This document shows, piece after piece, positions 15,462 through 23,722 of a DNA stretch of 25,555 nucleotides. Positions within the stretch are counted from its first letter, which is position 1. Each line of letters starts with the position of its first letter. The stretch comes from Proteobacteria bacterium UBA2363. Its GTDB lineage: Bacteria > Pseudomonadota > Gammaproteobacteria > Xanthomonadales > UBA2363. Location: contig DDTN01000036.1 of assembly GCA_002344355.1 (NCBI GenBank), forward strand, positions 1-25,555. The letters run 5' to 3'. The notes below the pieces were generated by a model. That model worked only from the letters and a program-made list of their open reading frames with translations. It had not been told where the DNA came from and did no database searches. The position numbers and the translations under genes are program-made.

Positions 15462-17840
15462 TCAGAACAACGAGCCGAAGGTGAACTGGAAGCGTTCGAC
15501 CTCGTCGTCGCGGTCCTTCTGGATCGGGTAGGCGAAGTTGAGGACGATCGGTCCGATCGGCGCGCGCCACTGGAACGACAGCCCGGTCGAGACGCGGTAC
15601 TCGCGGAACTCGAAGTCGTCGAACGACGGGTAGACGTTGCCGAAATCGACGAACCAGGACAGCCGGGTGTTGTCCGCGGCGCGCTGGAACGGCGTCGGGA
15701 ACACCGCCTCGAAGGTGCCGATGGTGCGGAAGGCGCCGCCGATCGGCCGGCCGAACTGGGCGTCGCGCGGGCCCAGCGAGTTGTCCTCGAAGCCGCGGAT
15801 CGAGCGCACGCCGCCGGCGTAGAAGTTCTCAAAGAACGGCAGCCGCGAGCCCTCGCTGCAGTCGGCCGGCGGGATGTCGGTGCCCGGGTTGTTGACCAGC
15901 GGCGTGCAGTCGCGCAGGGGCACCGCGTTGCCGTAGCCGTCGCCGTAGCCGATGTCGGCCGAGGCGAACAGGGTCAGCCAGGAGTTGACCGGGAAGTACC
16001 GGCCGAACCGGTAGTAGACCTTGTAGTACTCCTGGGTCGAGCCGGGCAGCACCACCTCGGCGCCGATCTGCTGGAAGCCGCCGCGGGTCGGGTTGAAGAA
16101 GCGGTTGCGGCTGTCGCGCGCCCAGCCCGCCTCCATGCGCCAGGCCTTGAACGTGCGCCGCTCCAGGTTGTCCTTGCTGGCGGCGACCCGCAGCAGGTAG
16201 TCGAAGATGTAGTCGGGCGTCAGGCCCGGCAGCGCCTGGATCTTGGTGCTGTCGATGCCGATCGCCGCCGACAGCGTGTCGGTCTCGGTCAGCGGGATGC
16301 CGAAGAACGCCTTGAACGCGGCGGTGTCGGTGCTGTACGCGGCCAGGTTCTGGTCGGCGAAGTCGAGCTCGCGGTAGCTGGCGTTGTAGCCGACGGAGAG
16401 GCCGTCGTCGGTGGTGTAGGGGTTGATGTAGGTGAGGTCCAGGCGCTTGAAGAAGCGGTTGTTCTGGATGTTCACCGCGGCCCGGTTGCCGGTGCCCATG
16501 AAGTTGTCCTGCTCCACCGACAAGGTGGTGATCAGGCCCTGCAGCTGCGAGAAGCCCAGACCGAACTGGAACGCGCCGGTCGGCCGTTCCTTGACCGCCA
16601 CCTCGACGTCGACCAGGTCCTCGCTGCCGGGCACGCGCGGCGTCTCGATGGTGACGTCCTCGAAGTAGCCCAGGCGCTGCAGGCGGATCTTCGAGCGGTC
16701 GACCGCGGCCTGCGAGAACCAGGCGCCCTCGAACTGCCGCATCTCGCGGCGCATCACCTCGTCCATGGTCCGGGTGTTGCCCTTGAACACGACGCGGCGC
16801 ACGTAGACGCGCTTGCCCGGGTTGACCAGGAAGGTGATGCCGACCTCGCGGGCGTCCGCGTCGATGTCGGGGATCGGCGTCACCTCGGCGAACGCGTAGC
16901 CGATGTTGCCGAGCACCGCCGAGATCGACTCCGTGGTGCGCTCGACGCGGCGCCGCGAATAGGTGTCGCCCGGCTGCACCTGGACCAGGCGCCGCAGGTT
17001 CTCCTCCTCCAGCACCAGCTCGCCGGTCAGGCGCACGTCGCGGACCGTGTAGATCTCGCCCTCGCGGACGCCGGCGCTGATGTAGATGCTGCGCCGGTCC
17101 GGGCTGATCGTGACCTGGGTCGAGTCGATGTCGAAGTCCAGGTAGCCGCGGTCCTGGTAAAAGGAGACCAGGCGCTCGAGGTCGCCGGTGAACTTCTCGC
17201 GCGAGTACTGGTCGTCGCGGCTGTACCACGAGGTCCAGTTGGTGGCGTCCTGCTGCAGCTCGCGGCGCAGCTCGCGGTTGCTGAACTGCTCGTTGCCGAC
17301 GATGTTGATGTGCCGGATCCGGGCGGCGCGACCTTCGGCGACGGTGATCGCGATGTCGACGCGGTTGCGGTCGAGCTGGGTGACCACCGGCGTGATGCTG
17401 ACGTTGTACTTGCCGCGGTTGTTGTACTGCCGGGTCAGTTCCTGGGTCACGCGGTCGATCGCCAGGCGGTTGAACACCTCGCCCTCGGACAGGCCGATCT
17501 CGGCCAGGCCCCGGCGCAGGTCGTCCTCCTTGATCTCCTTGTTGCCGGTCAGCGAGAGGCGGGCGATCGAGGGGCGCTCCTGGACGGTGACCACCAGGAT
17601 TCCCGACTGCCGGCTGATCGCCACGTCCTCGAAGAAGCCGGTGCGGTACAGGGCGCGCACCGATTCGGCGACCCGCGCCGGGTCGACGCGGTCGCCGCGT
17701 TCCACCGGCAGGTAGTTGAACACCGTGCCTTCGCTGATGCGGTTGAGGCCTTCGATGCGGATGTCCTGGACCACGAACGGGTCGGCGGCATGCGCCTGGG
17801 CGGCCAGCGCGAGCAGAAGGGATGCGGCGAGTCGTTTCAT
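15462..17840 (-). CDS. bamA: Outer membrane protein assembly factor BamA
   Basis: Outer-membrane insertase of 792 residues, the core of the BAM complex. Signal peptide 1-18 is cleaved after AHA. Five POTRA domains lie at roughly 23-92, 93-172, 175-263, 266-345 and 348-420, and the Omp85 barrel runs about 425-792. The barrel carries the loop-6 motif IRGF at 681-684, which reaches back into the barrel lumen, and the protein ends FQFTFGSLF with a C-terminal phenylalanine beta-signal. Its only two cysteines, C645 and C661, lie in an insertion just before PFFENFYAGG. A GGAG ribosome-binding site precedes ATG 17840 by about seven bases. It sits between rseP and skp as in other Gammaproteobacteria. 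An upstream open stretch was rejected because it reads through rseP out of frame. Confidence 0.97.
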   Translation of the reverse strand: MKRLAASLLLALAAQAHAADPFVVQDIRIEGLNRISEGTVFNYLPVERGDRVDPARVAESVRALYRTGFFEDVAISRQSGILVVTVQERPSIARLSLTGNKEIKEDDLRRGLAEIGLSEGEVFNRLAIDRVTQELTRQYNNRGKYNVSITPVVTQLDRNRVDIAITVAEGRAARIRHINIVGNEQFSNRELRRELQQDATNWTSWYSRDDQYSREKFTGDLERLVSFYQDRGYLDFDIDSTQVTISPDRRSIYISAGVREGEIYTVRDVRLTGELVLEEENLRRLVQVQPGDTYSRRRVERTTESISAVLGNIGYAFAEVTPIPDIDADAREVGITFLVNPGKRVYVRRVVFKGNTRTMDEVMRREMRQFEGAWFSQAAVDRSKIRLQRLGYFEDVTIETPRVPGSEDLVDVEVAVKERPTGAFQFGLGFSQLQGLITTLSVEQDNFMGTGNRAAVNIQNNRFFKRLDLTYINPYTTDDGLSVGYNASYRELDFADQNLAAYSTDTAAFKAFFGIPLTETDTLSAAIGIDSTKIQALPGLTPDYIFDYLLRVAASKDNLERRTFKAWRMEAGWARDSRNRFFNPTRGGFQQIGAEVVLPGSTQEYYKVYYRFGRYFPVNSWLTLFASADIGYGDGYGNAVPLRDCTPLVNNPGTDIPPADCSEGSRLPFFENFYAGGVRSIRGFEDNSLGPRDAQFGRPIGGAFRTIGTFEAVFPTPFQRAADNTRLSWFVDFGNVYPSFDDFEFREYRVSTGLSFQWRAPIGPIVLNFAYPIQKDRDDEVERFQFTFGSLF

Positions 17841-17902
17841 CGTCACTCCAAGAAAAACGTCGGCTGCGCTGGCGGGCCGCGTCCGGCGGCCGGTGCCCCG
17901 GA

Positions 17903-19255
17903 TCAGGACACCAGCCGCACGATGTCGTTGTAGAAGGCCAGGCCCATCAGCCCGGCGAGCATGACCAGGCCGATGTACTGGCCGGCCGCCATGGCCCGCT
18001 CGCTGAGGGGTGAACCCTTGACCAGCTCGATAAGGTAATACAGCAGGTGTCCGCCGTCCAAGATCGGGACCGGCAACAGGTTGATTATGCAGAGGCTGAG
18101 CGAGATGACCCCGAGGAACCACAGGAAGTGCCCCAGGCCGCTGCGCGCCGAGGCGTTGGCGTAGCGGGAGATGCTGATCGGTCCGGAGATGTTCTCCAGC
18201 GAGGCGCGTCCGGCCACCATCCGCCAGAGCATGCCGACGGTGGCGCTGGTCATGGTCCAGGTCTCGCGCGCCGATGCCGCCAGCGCCGCCAGCGGGCCGT
18301 GCCGGATCAGCGCGTCGTAGTCCCAGGCCTGCCGCTGCACGCCGACCCCGGCCTGCCAGCGCTGGCCGCCCTCGCCGTCGTCGACCTGGACCGGGACCAG
18401 GCGCAGGCGCAGGCGGTCGCCGCCGCGGTCGACGCTCAGGCGCAGCTCGCCCTGGGCGCCCCCGGCCTGGACCAGCCTGGGCACGTCGCTCCAGTCGTCG
18501 ACCGCGGTCTCGTTGATCGCCAGGATCCGGTCGCCCGGCCGCAGGCCGGCGGCCGCGGCCGGCGAGTCGGCCGCGACCGTACCGACCACCGCCGGCGCCA
18601 CGAAGTGGCGAGGCACCAGGCCGCTGGCCGACAGCATGGCCGGTTCGCGGGTGCCCGCCGGCAGCGCCGACAGGTCCAGGGTCAGGCGCCGGCGCTCGCC
18701 GTCCGCCGCGACCGCCTCCACCGCCACCGGCCGGCGGTCGACTCCGGCGGTGACCAGGCGCAGGGCGGCGTGGGTCCAGGTTTCCACCGGTTCGCCGTCG
18801 ATCGCCGCCAGGCGGTCGCCGGCGCGCAGCCCGGCCTCGGCGGCGATGCCCTCGGCGCGGCCGAGGACCGGCGAGAAATCCTGCTTGCCGACCAGGTACA
18901 TGGCCCAGAACGCGAGCAGGGCGAACAGCAGGTTGGCGGCGGGGCCGGCCGCGACGATCGCCATCCGCTGGCCGACCGGCTTGTTGTTGAAGGCCTGGTC
19001 GCGCAGCGCGGCCGGCACCTCGTCCTCGCGCTCGTCCAGGAACTTCACGTAGCCGCCGAGCGGGATCGGCGCCAGCACGAACTCGGTGCCGTGGCGGTCG
19101 CGGCGCCGCCAGAGCGGCGGGCCGAAGCCGATCGAGAAGCGCAGGACCCGGACCCCGAACCGGCGGCCGACCCAGTAATGGCCGTATTCGTGGAAGGTGA
19201 TCAGCAGGCCGAGGGTCACCAGCAGCCACCAGACCGAACCGAAGAACTCATTCAT
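17903..19255 (-). CDS. rseP: Site-2 protease RseP (sigma-E regulator)
   Basis: Inner-membrane zinc metalloprotease of 450 residues that makes the second, intramembrane cut in anti-sigma-E RseA and also removes leftover signal peptides. The zinc site is H22-E23-x-x-H26 in FHEYGH within the first membrane segment, and the third ligand is D400 in LLPVPILDGGH. GGYVKFLDE follows the first segment. Two PDZ domains, about 125-215 and 218-300, include AGLRAGDRLAAIDGEPV and AGLRPGDRILAINETAV, the carboxylate-binding loops. A membrane segment lies near 100-122 and two more near 380-395 and 425-442. ATG 19255 starts four residues before the first hydrophobic segment. The gene lies between dxr (55 bp upstream) and bamA (62 bp downstream). 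Confidence 0.96.
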   Translation of the reverse strand: MNEFFGSVWWLLVTLGLLITFHEYGHYWVGRRFGVRVLRFSIGFGPPLWRRRDRHGTEFVLAPIPLGGYVKFLDEREDEVPAALRDQAFNNKPVGQRMAIVAAGPAANLLFALLAFWAMYLVGKQDFSPVLGRAEGIAAEAGLRAGDRLAAIDGEPVETWTHAALRLVTAGVDRRPVAVEAVAADGERRRLTLDLSALPAGTREPAMLSASGLVPRHFVAPAVVGTVAADSPAAAAGLRPGDRILAINETAVDDWSDVPRLVQAGGAQGELRLSVDRGGDRLRLRLVPVQVDDGEGGQRWQAGVGVQRQAWDYDALIRHGPLAALAASARETWTMTSATVGMLWRMVAGRASLENISGPISISRYANASARSGLGHFLWFLGVISLSLCIINLLPVPILDGGHLLYYLIELVKGSPLSERAMAAGQYIGLVMLAGLMGLAFYNDIVRLVS

Positions 19256-19310
19256 GCGACAGCCTTCCAGAAACGGGCGCGCCGGCGTCGTGGGACGAGA
19301 GCCGCCGGCG

Positions 19311-20498
19311 TCATGCCGCGGCGCCCAGGCGCCCGACGGCGGCCGACGCGGTGCGCCGGACCGCGGCATCGTAGGCCAGTATCGAGTCCAGATCCTGAAT
19401 CCGCCCCGGTCGGTCCGCGGCCAGCGCCTGTTCCACCACGGCGGCGATGCCGGTGAACGGCAGGCGGCGCTCGAGGAAGGCGGCGACCGCCACCTCGTTG
19501 GCGGCGTTCAGGGCGCAGGGCGCCGGTCCGCCGGCGCGCAGCGCCTGGTAGGCCAGGTCCAGGCACGGGAAGCGCTGCCGGTCGGGGGCCTGGAACTCCA
19601 GGCGGCCGGCGCGCACCAGGTCGAGCGGCTCGACCCCGGCGGCGATCCGCTCCGGCCAGGCCAGGCCGTGCGCCAGCACGGTGCGCATGTCCGGGCTGCC
19701 GAGCTGGGCGAGCAGCGAGCCGTCGCGGTATTCGACCAGGGAGTGCACTAGGCTCTGCGGATGCACCAGCACCTCGATGCGGTCGCCGGGGGCGCCGAAC
19801 AGCCAGTGCGCCTCGATCACTTCCAGTCCCTTGTTCATCAGGGTCGCCGAGTCCACCGAGATCTTCCGGCCCATGGCCCAGTTCGGGTGGGCGCAGGCCT
19901 GCTCCGGGGTGACCGCCGCGAGGTCGGCGGCCGGCCAGTCGCGGAACGGTCCGCCGGAAGCGGTGAGGATCAGGCGCGCGACCCCGGCAGCGTCGAGGTC
20001 GCGGTCGAATCCCGGCGGCAGGCACTGGAAGATGGCGTTGTGCTCGCTGTCGACCGGCAGCAGCTCGCCGCCGCCGCGGGCGAGCGCCTCGAACAGCAGC
20101 TCGCCGGCCATCACCACGGCCTCCTTGTTGGCCAGCAGCAGGCGCTTTCCCGCCTCTGCCGCGGCCAGCGACGAGGCCAGGCCGGCGGCGCCGACGATGG
20201 CGGCGACCACGGTGTCGCAGCCGGGGTCGGCGGCCAGCCCGGCCAGCGCGGCCGGGCCGGCGCTGGCCTCGGTCGACAGGCCGCGCTCGCGCAGGGCGGC
20301 GGCGAGCCCGTCGAGGGCGGCGGGGTCGGCGATCGCCGCCCGCTGCGGCCGGAAGCGCTGGCACAGGTCGGCCAGGGGCTCGACGCGGTGGCCGCCGGCC
20401 AGGGCGTGGACGGCATAGCGGTCCGGATGGCGGGCCACCACGTCCAGGGCCGAGGCGCCGATCGAGCCGGTCGCCCCCAGGATGCACAGGCGTCTCAC
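19311..20498 (-). CDS. dxr: 1-deoxy-D-xylulose 5-phosphate reductoisomerase
   Basis: Cytosolic NADPH-dependent enzyme of 395 residues that rearranges and reduces DXP to 2-C-methylerythritol 4-phosphate in the MEP isoprenoid pathway. The nucleotide-binding motif GATGSIG is at 8-14. LLANKEAVVMAGE, VDSEHNAIFQ with the metal-binding Asp and Glu, LTASGGPFR, HPNWAMGRKISVDSATLMNK and CALNAANEVAVAAFLE are all family signatures. The start is GTG 20498, which overlaps the cdsA stop as GTGA; no ATG lies near the family N-terminus, so I am fairly confident. With uppS and ispA, this gives three isoprenoid genes in the window. Confidence 0.96.
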   Translation of the reverse strand: MRRLCILGATGSIGASALDVVARHPDRYAVHALAGGHRVEPLADLCQRFRPQRAAIADPAALDGLAAALRERGLSTEASAGPAALAGLAADPGCDTVVAAIVGAAGLASSLAAAEAGKRLLLANKEAVVMAGELLFEALARGGGELLPVDSEHNAIFQCLPPGFDRDLDAAGVARLILTASGGPFRDWPAADLAAVTPEQACAHPNWAMGRKISVDSATLMNKGLEVIEAHWLFGAPGDRIEVLVHPQSLVHSLVEYRDGSLLAQLGSPDMRTVLAHGLAWPERIAAGVEPLDLVRAGRLEFQAPDRQRFPCLDLAYQALRAGGPAPCALNAANEVAVAAFLERRLPFTGIAAVVEQALAADRPGRIQDLDSILAYDAAVRRTASAAVGRLGAAA

Positions 20499-21322
20499 GC
20501 CAGCAGCCAGAACAGGCCGACGGCGAACGCCGGCAGCGCGGCGAACAGGCTGTCGCCGCGGTCGAGGACGCCGCCGTGGCCCGGGAACAGGCGGCCGGAA
20601 TCCTTCACCCCGGCCTGGCGCTTGAGCACGCTCTCGATCAGGTCGCCCAGCACCGACAGCAGCAGGCAGGCCAGCGCCAGCAGCAGCCAGGCGGCCAGGC
20701 GGCCGCCGGACAGGCCCAGCAGCCAGCCGGCGGCCAGGGCCACCGGCACGGTGCCGGCGAGGGCGCCGTACAGGCCGGCCCAGGTCTTGCCCGGGCTGAT
20801 CGCCGGCGCCAGCTTGCGGCGGCCGAAGCGGCGACCGCTGAAATAGGCGGCGGAGTCGCCGCCATAGACCACGGCAAGGCAGGCGATCAGCCAGCCCGGC
20901 CCCTGCGCCAGGTGCTCGCGCACCAGGATCGCGCCGGCCCAGGCGCCGGCCAGCAGCAGGGCGCCGGCGGCGACCTTGAGCACGACCGCGCCGGTCCCTG
21001 CGCCGGCGCCCAGGCGCGGCCAGCGCAGCCAGCCCAGGGCGAGCAGCCAGAAGCCGCAGGCGACCCAGGCCAGGACCAGCAGGTCCTGCGGTCCGGCGCG
21101 CAGGGCGAGCGCGGCGAATCCCGCGGCCAGCACGGCCAGCGCCGCGGCTCGCAGCGGTCGTCCGGACATCCCCGCCAGGCGCGTCCACTCCCAGAAGCCC
21201 GCGAGCATCAGCACGCTGACCAGCAGGGCGAACGCCGGTGCCGGCAGGAAGACGATCGCCAGCACCACGGTCGGCGCCAGCACCAGCCCGGTCAGCACCC
21301 GGGTGGCCAGTCCCGAGCTCAT
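20495..21322 (-). CDS. cdsA: Phosphatidate cytidylyltransferase
   Basis: Inner-membrane enzyme of 275 residues that makes CDP-diacylglycerol from phosphatidic acid and CTP, the precursor of all bacterial phospholipids. The protein is almost entirely hydrophobic, with about seven to eight membrane segments. The C-terminal signature of the family is present: SVLGDLIESVLKRQAGVKDSG (read in parts), then LFPGHGGVLDRGDSL with the metal-binding aspartates. YGGDSAAYFSGRRFGRRKLAP is the usual central motif. ATG 21322 overlaps the uppS stop as ATGA. A longer start at 21436 would add 38 arginine-rich residues that overlap uppS, and is rejected. Confidence 0.95.
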   Translation of the reverse strand: MSSGLATRVLTGLVLAPTVVLAIVFLPAPAFALLVSVLMLAGFWEWTRLAGMSGRPLRAAALAVLAAGFAALALRAGPQDLLVLAWVACGFWLLALGWLRWPRLGAGAGTGAVVLKVAAGALLLAGAWAGAILVREHLAQGPGWLIACLAVVYGGDSAAYFSGRRFGRRKLAPAISPGKTWAGLYGALAGTVPVALAAGWLLGLSGGRLAAWLLLALACLLLSVLGDLIESVLKRQAGVKDSGRLFPGHGGVLDRGDSLFAALPAFAVGLFWLLA

Positions 21323-22113
21323 GGCCTCACCTGTTCGCTGGTCAGCCCGAAGCGCCGCTCGCGCGCGGCGAATTCCAGGCAGGCCCGGGTCAGCACCGCG
21401 GCGTCGACGTCGGGCCACAGCACCGGGGTGAACCACAGTTCGGCATAGGCCAGCTGCCAGAGCAGGAAGTTGCTGATCCGCTGATCGCCGCCGGTGCGGA
21501 TGAACAGGTCCGGCGGCGGCAGGTCGGACAGGGTGGTGTGGCGGTCGAACAGCGCCTCGTCGATGCGCTCCGGATCCAGGTCCCGGTCGCGGGCCTGGCG
21601 CGCCAGCGCGCGGCAGGCCTGGACGATGTCCCAGCGGCCCCCGTAGCTGACCGCGACGTTGAGTGTCAGCGCCTGGTTGCCCGCGGTCAGCGCCTGGGCG
21701 CGTTCCATGCGTTCGCGCAGGGGCGCCTGGAAGGCGTCCAGGTCGCCGATGAAGCGGACCCGGATGCCGTTCTTGTGCAGGTTGCGCACCTCGCGGTCGA
21801 GGGCGCGCAGGAACAGCTCCATCAGGGCCCTGACCTCCCCCTCCGGGCGCCGCCAGTTCTCGCTGGAGAAGGCGAACAGGGTCAGCGCCGGCACGCCCTG
21901 GCGCAGGCAGAACTCGATCGCCGCCCGGACCGCCTTCTGGCCGGCGCGGTGGCCGGCGCTGCGCGGCCGCCCGCGTCCGGCGGCCCAGCGGCCGTTGCCG
22001 TCCATGACGATGGCGATGTGGCGGGGCATCTGCCCGGCCGGCAGGATCGGCGCGTCGGCGCCGTCCGGGGCGTCGCCGGCGCCTGCCGCGGCGGCGGTAT
22101 GGTGCGGACTCAT
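21319..22113 (-). CDS. uppS: Undecaprenyl diphosphate synthase
   Basis: Cytosolic cis-prenyltransferase of 264 residues that extends farnesyl diphosphate with eight isopentenyl units to the C55 lipid carrier for peptidoglycan and O-antigen. The catalytic aspartate is D38 in HIAIVMDGNGRWA. GHRAGQKAVR, LFAFSSENWRRP, NVAVSYGGRWDIV, DLFIRTGGDQRISNFLLWQLAYAE and LWPDVD are all family motifs. The family core begins at M29; the preceding 28 residues are an alanine/glycine/aspartate-rich tail, so a start at that inner ATG is possible. ATG 22113 lies 19 bases after the frr stop. No strong ribosome-binding site precedes either. Its substrate is the product of ispA in the same cluster. Confidence 0.95.
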   Translation of the reverse strand: MSPHHTAAAAGAGDAPDGADAPILPAGQMPRHIAIVMDGNGRWAAGRGRPRSAGHRAGQKAVRAAIEFCLRQGVPALTLFAFSSENWRRPEGEVRALMELFLRALDREVRNLHKNGIRVRFIGDLDAFQAPLRERMERAQALTAGNQALTLNVAVSYGGRWDIVQACRALARQARDRDLDPERIDEALFDRHTTLSDLPPPDLFIRTGGDQRISNFLLWQLAYAELWFTPVLWPDVDAAVLTRACLEFAARERRFGLTSEQVRP

Positions 22114-22132
22114 GGCGTTCGCCGAGCGGGCG

Positions 22133-22690
22133 TCAGATCGCCATCAGCTCCTCTTCCTTGGCCTTGACCACCAGGTCCACCTCCTTGACGTACTGGTCGG
22201 TGAGCTTCTGGATGTCGTCCTCGGCGCGGCGCTCCTCGTCCTCGGAGATCATCTTCTCCTTGAGCAGCTCCTTGACCTGGTGCATGGCGTCGCGCCGGAT
22301 GTTGCGGATCGCGACCTTGGCGTTCTCGCCCTCGTGGCCGACGTGCCTGGAGAGCTCCTTGCGGCGCTCCTCGGTCAGCGGCGGCAGGTTGATGCGGATC
22401 GTGGTGCCAGCGGTGTTCGGCGTCAGGCCGAGGTCGGAGGCCATGATCGCCTTCTCGATCGGCGCCACCATGGTCTTTTCCCAGGGCGTGATGGTGATCG
22501 AGCGGGCGTCGCTGACGGCGATGTTGGCGACCTGGGTCAGCGGCATCTCCGAGCCGTAGTAGCTCACCTTGAGATGGTCGACCAGGGCGGTCGAGGCGCG
22601 GCCGGTGCGCAGGCGGGTGAGGTCCTGGCGAAGCGCCTCGACGCTCTTCTTCATGCGCGTCTCGGCGTCCTTCCTGATGTCGTTGAGCAT
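22133..22690 (-). CDS. frr: Ribosome recycling factor
   Basis: Cytosolic protein of 185 residues, the standard length. With EF-G it splits the post-termination ribosome. Recognised from the start MLNDIRKDAETRMKKSVEAL, LRTGRAS, the VSYYGSEMPLTQVANI hinge region, ITITPWEK, LGLTPNTAG, IRINLPPLTEERRKELS and the closing three-helix-bundle segment ending KEEELMAI. A strong Shine-Dalgarno sequence GGAGGT lies about six bases before ATG 22690, which fixes the start. A TATACT box in the 68-bp gap from pyrH may add an internal promoter. Confidence 0.97.
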   Translation of the reverse strand: MLNDIRKDAETRMKKSVEALRQDLTRLRTGRASTALVDHLKVSYYGSEMPLTQVANIAVSDARSITITPWEKTMVAPIEKAIMASDLGLTPNTAGTTIRINLPPLTEERRKELSRHVGHEGENAKVAIRNIRRDAMHQVKELLKEKMISEDEERRAEDDIQKLTDQYVKEVDLVVKAKEEELMAI

Positions 22691-22721
22691 GCGTGACCTC
22701 CGGCGGCTGGGCAGACCGGGC

Positions 22722-22727
22722 AGTATA
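22722..22727 (-). promoter_or_regulatory. Candidate -10 box upstream of frr
   Basis: TATACT (22727-22722, - strand) lies in the short pyrH-frr gap, 31 bases before the frr ATG. It is a five-of-six match to the consensus in GC-rich surroundings. A -35 element is not visible. Confidence 0.4.
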
Positions 22728-22758
22728 GCGGCTGGACGGCCCCGGCCCGGCCGGCGCG

Positions 22759-23469
22759 TCAGTGCACCAGGGTGCCGATCGGCTGCCCTTCCAGGATCGA
22801 CCGCAAGGCGCCGCCGTGGCCGATGTCGTAGACCCTGATCGGGATGCCGTGATCCCGGCACAGGGCGAAGGCCGCGGTGTCCATGACCTTGAGGTCGCGC
22901 TCGATCACCTGCTGGTAGCTCAGCGACTCGAAGCGGGTGGCGCTGGCGTCGCGATTGGGGTCGGCGCTGTAGATGCCGTCGACCTTGGTCGCCTTGACCA
23001 GGAGTTCGGCGCCGATCTCGATGGCCCGCAGCGCCGCGGCGGAGTCGGTGGTGAAGAAGGGGTTGCCGGTGCCGGCCGCGAAGATGACGATGCGGCCCTT
23101 CTCGAGGTGGCGGATCGCGCGCCGGCGGATGAAGTCCTCGGCGACCTCGTTGATCTTGATCGCGCTCATCACCCGGACCAGGGCGCCGCGCCGTTCCAGG
23201 GCGTCCTGCATCGCCAGCGCGTTCATCACCGTCGCCAGCATGCCCATGTGGTCGCCGGTGACCCGGTCCATGCCCTTGGCGGCCAGGCCGGCGCCGCGGA
23301 AGATGTTGCCGCCGCCGACCACCACGCCGACCTGGGCGCCCAGGTCCGAGACCTCGTGGATCTCCTTGGCCAGGCGGGCCAGGGTCGCCGGATCGATGCC
23401 GTAGTCGGCGTCGCCCATGAGCGCCTCGCCGGAGAGCTTGAGCAGGACACGCTTGTACTTCAGGGGCAT
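22759..23469 (-). CDS. pyrH: UMP kinase
   Basis: Cytosolic hexameric kinase of 236 residues of the amino acid kinase fold that phosphorylates UMP to UDP. Key segments are YKRVLLKLSGEALMG, VVVGGGNIFRGAGLA, DHMGMLATVMNALAMQD, IFAAGTGNPFFTTDSAAALRA, LVKATKVDGIYSADPNRD and VYDIGHGGALRSIL. ATG 23469 gives the normal N-terminus. An in-frame TTG at 23502 would add 11 residues and sits close to the probable transcription start, so I reject it. The gene has its own -10 box and lies beyond a strong terminator after tsf, so it probably begins the long envelope transcription unit. Confidence 0.96.
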   Translation of the reverse strand: MPLKYKRVLLKLSGEALMGDADYGIDPATLARLAKEIHEVSDLGAQVGVVVGGGNIFRGAGLAAKGMDRVTGDHMGMLATVMNALAMQDALERRGALVRVMSAIKINEVAEDFIRRRAIRHLEKGRIVIFAAGTGNPFFTTDSAAALRAIEIGAELLVKATKVDGIYSADPNRDASATRFESLSYQQVIERDLKVMDTAAFALCRDHGIPIRVYDIGHGGALRSILEGQPIGTLVH

Positions 23470-23510
23470 CTGCGGAAGGCTCCGGATCGGCAGGTCGGGC
23501 AAACAGCGGG

Positions 23511-23516
23511 ATTCTA
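23511..23516 (-). promoter_or_regulatory. Candidate -10 box (TAGAAT) of pyrH
   Basis: TAGAAT (23516-23511, - strand) is embedded in GGCTAGAATCC, the same 11-mer as at 2346-2356 before the sodium channel gene. It ends 41 bases before the pyrH ATG, downstream of the tsf terminator, as expected for the promoter of the next operon. No -35 match is obvious. Confidence 0.55.
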
Positions 23517-23660
23517 GCCTGCATTCCCGGCGCCCGTCCGCCGCCCGGGCGCCGGAACCGCGGGCGGCAGGGCGCGCGGCGCGGAAGGCGGCGCCGGTGC
23601 GGCCGAGACCCCCCCCCGGCCCGGCTACGGCGCGGGCCGGCGCAACGGCCGGCGGCCACG

Positions 23661-23684
23661 AAAAAGGCCGCCCTGAGGCGGCCT
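23661..23684 (-). terminator. Intrinsic terminator of rpsB-tsf
   Basis: On the - strand, AGGCCGCC and GGCGGCCT form a perfect 8-bp stem with the four-base loop TCAG, followed directly by a run of five T (the last stem base plus TTTT). It begins 38 bases after the tsf stop. This is the clearest factor-independent terminator in the window and separates rpsB-tsf from pyrH. Confidence 0.9.
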
Positions 23685-23722
23685 CTTCGGTCGGGTCCGG
23701 CGGGGCCGCCGGTCCCGGTCGC

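Noticed and set aside
13398..19229. Longer frames running in from upstream of fabZ, lpxA, lpxD, skp and bamA, which could look like fusions
   Set aside because: The added N-terminal parts are out-of-frame readings of the preceding gene and show no homology. The true starts are fixed by family N-termini and by four-base overlaps or ribosome-binding sites.
23609..23617. A run of nine C between tsf and pyrH
   Set aside because: It lies in non-coding DNA between a terminator and a promoter, so phase variation of a gene is not supported; it may also be prone to sequencing error.
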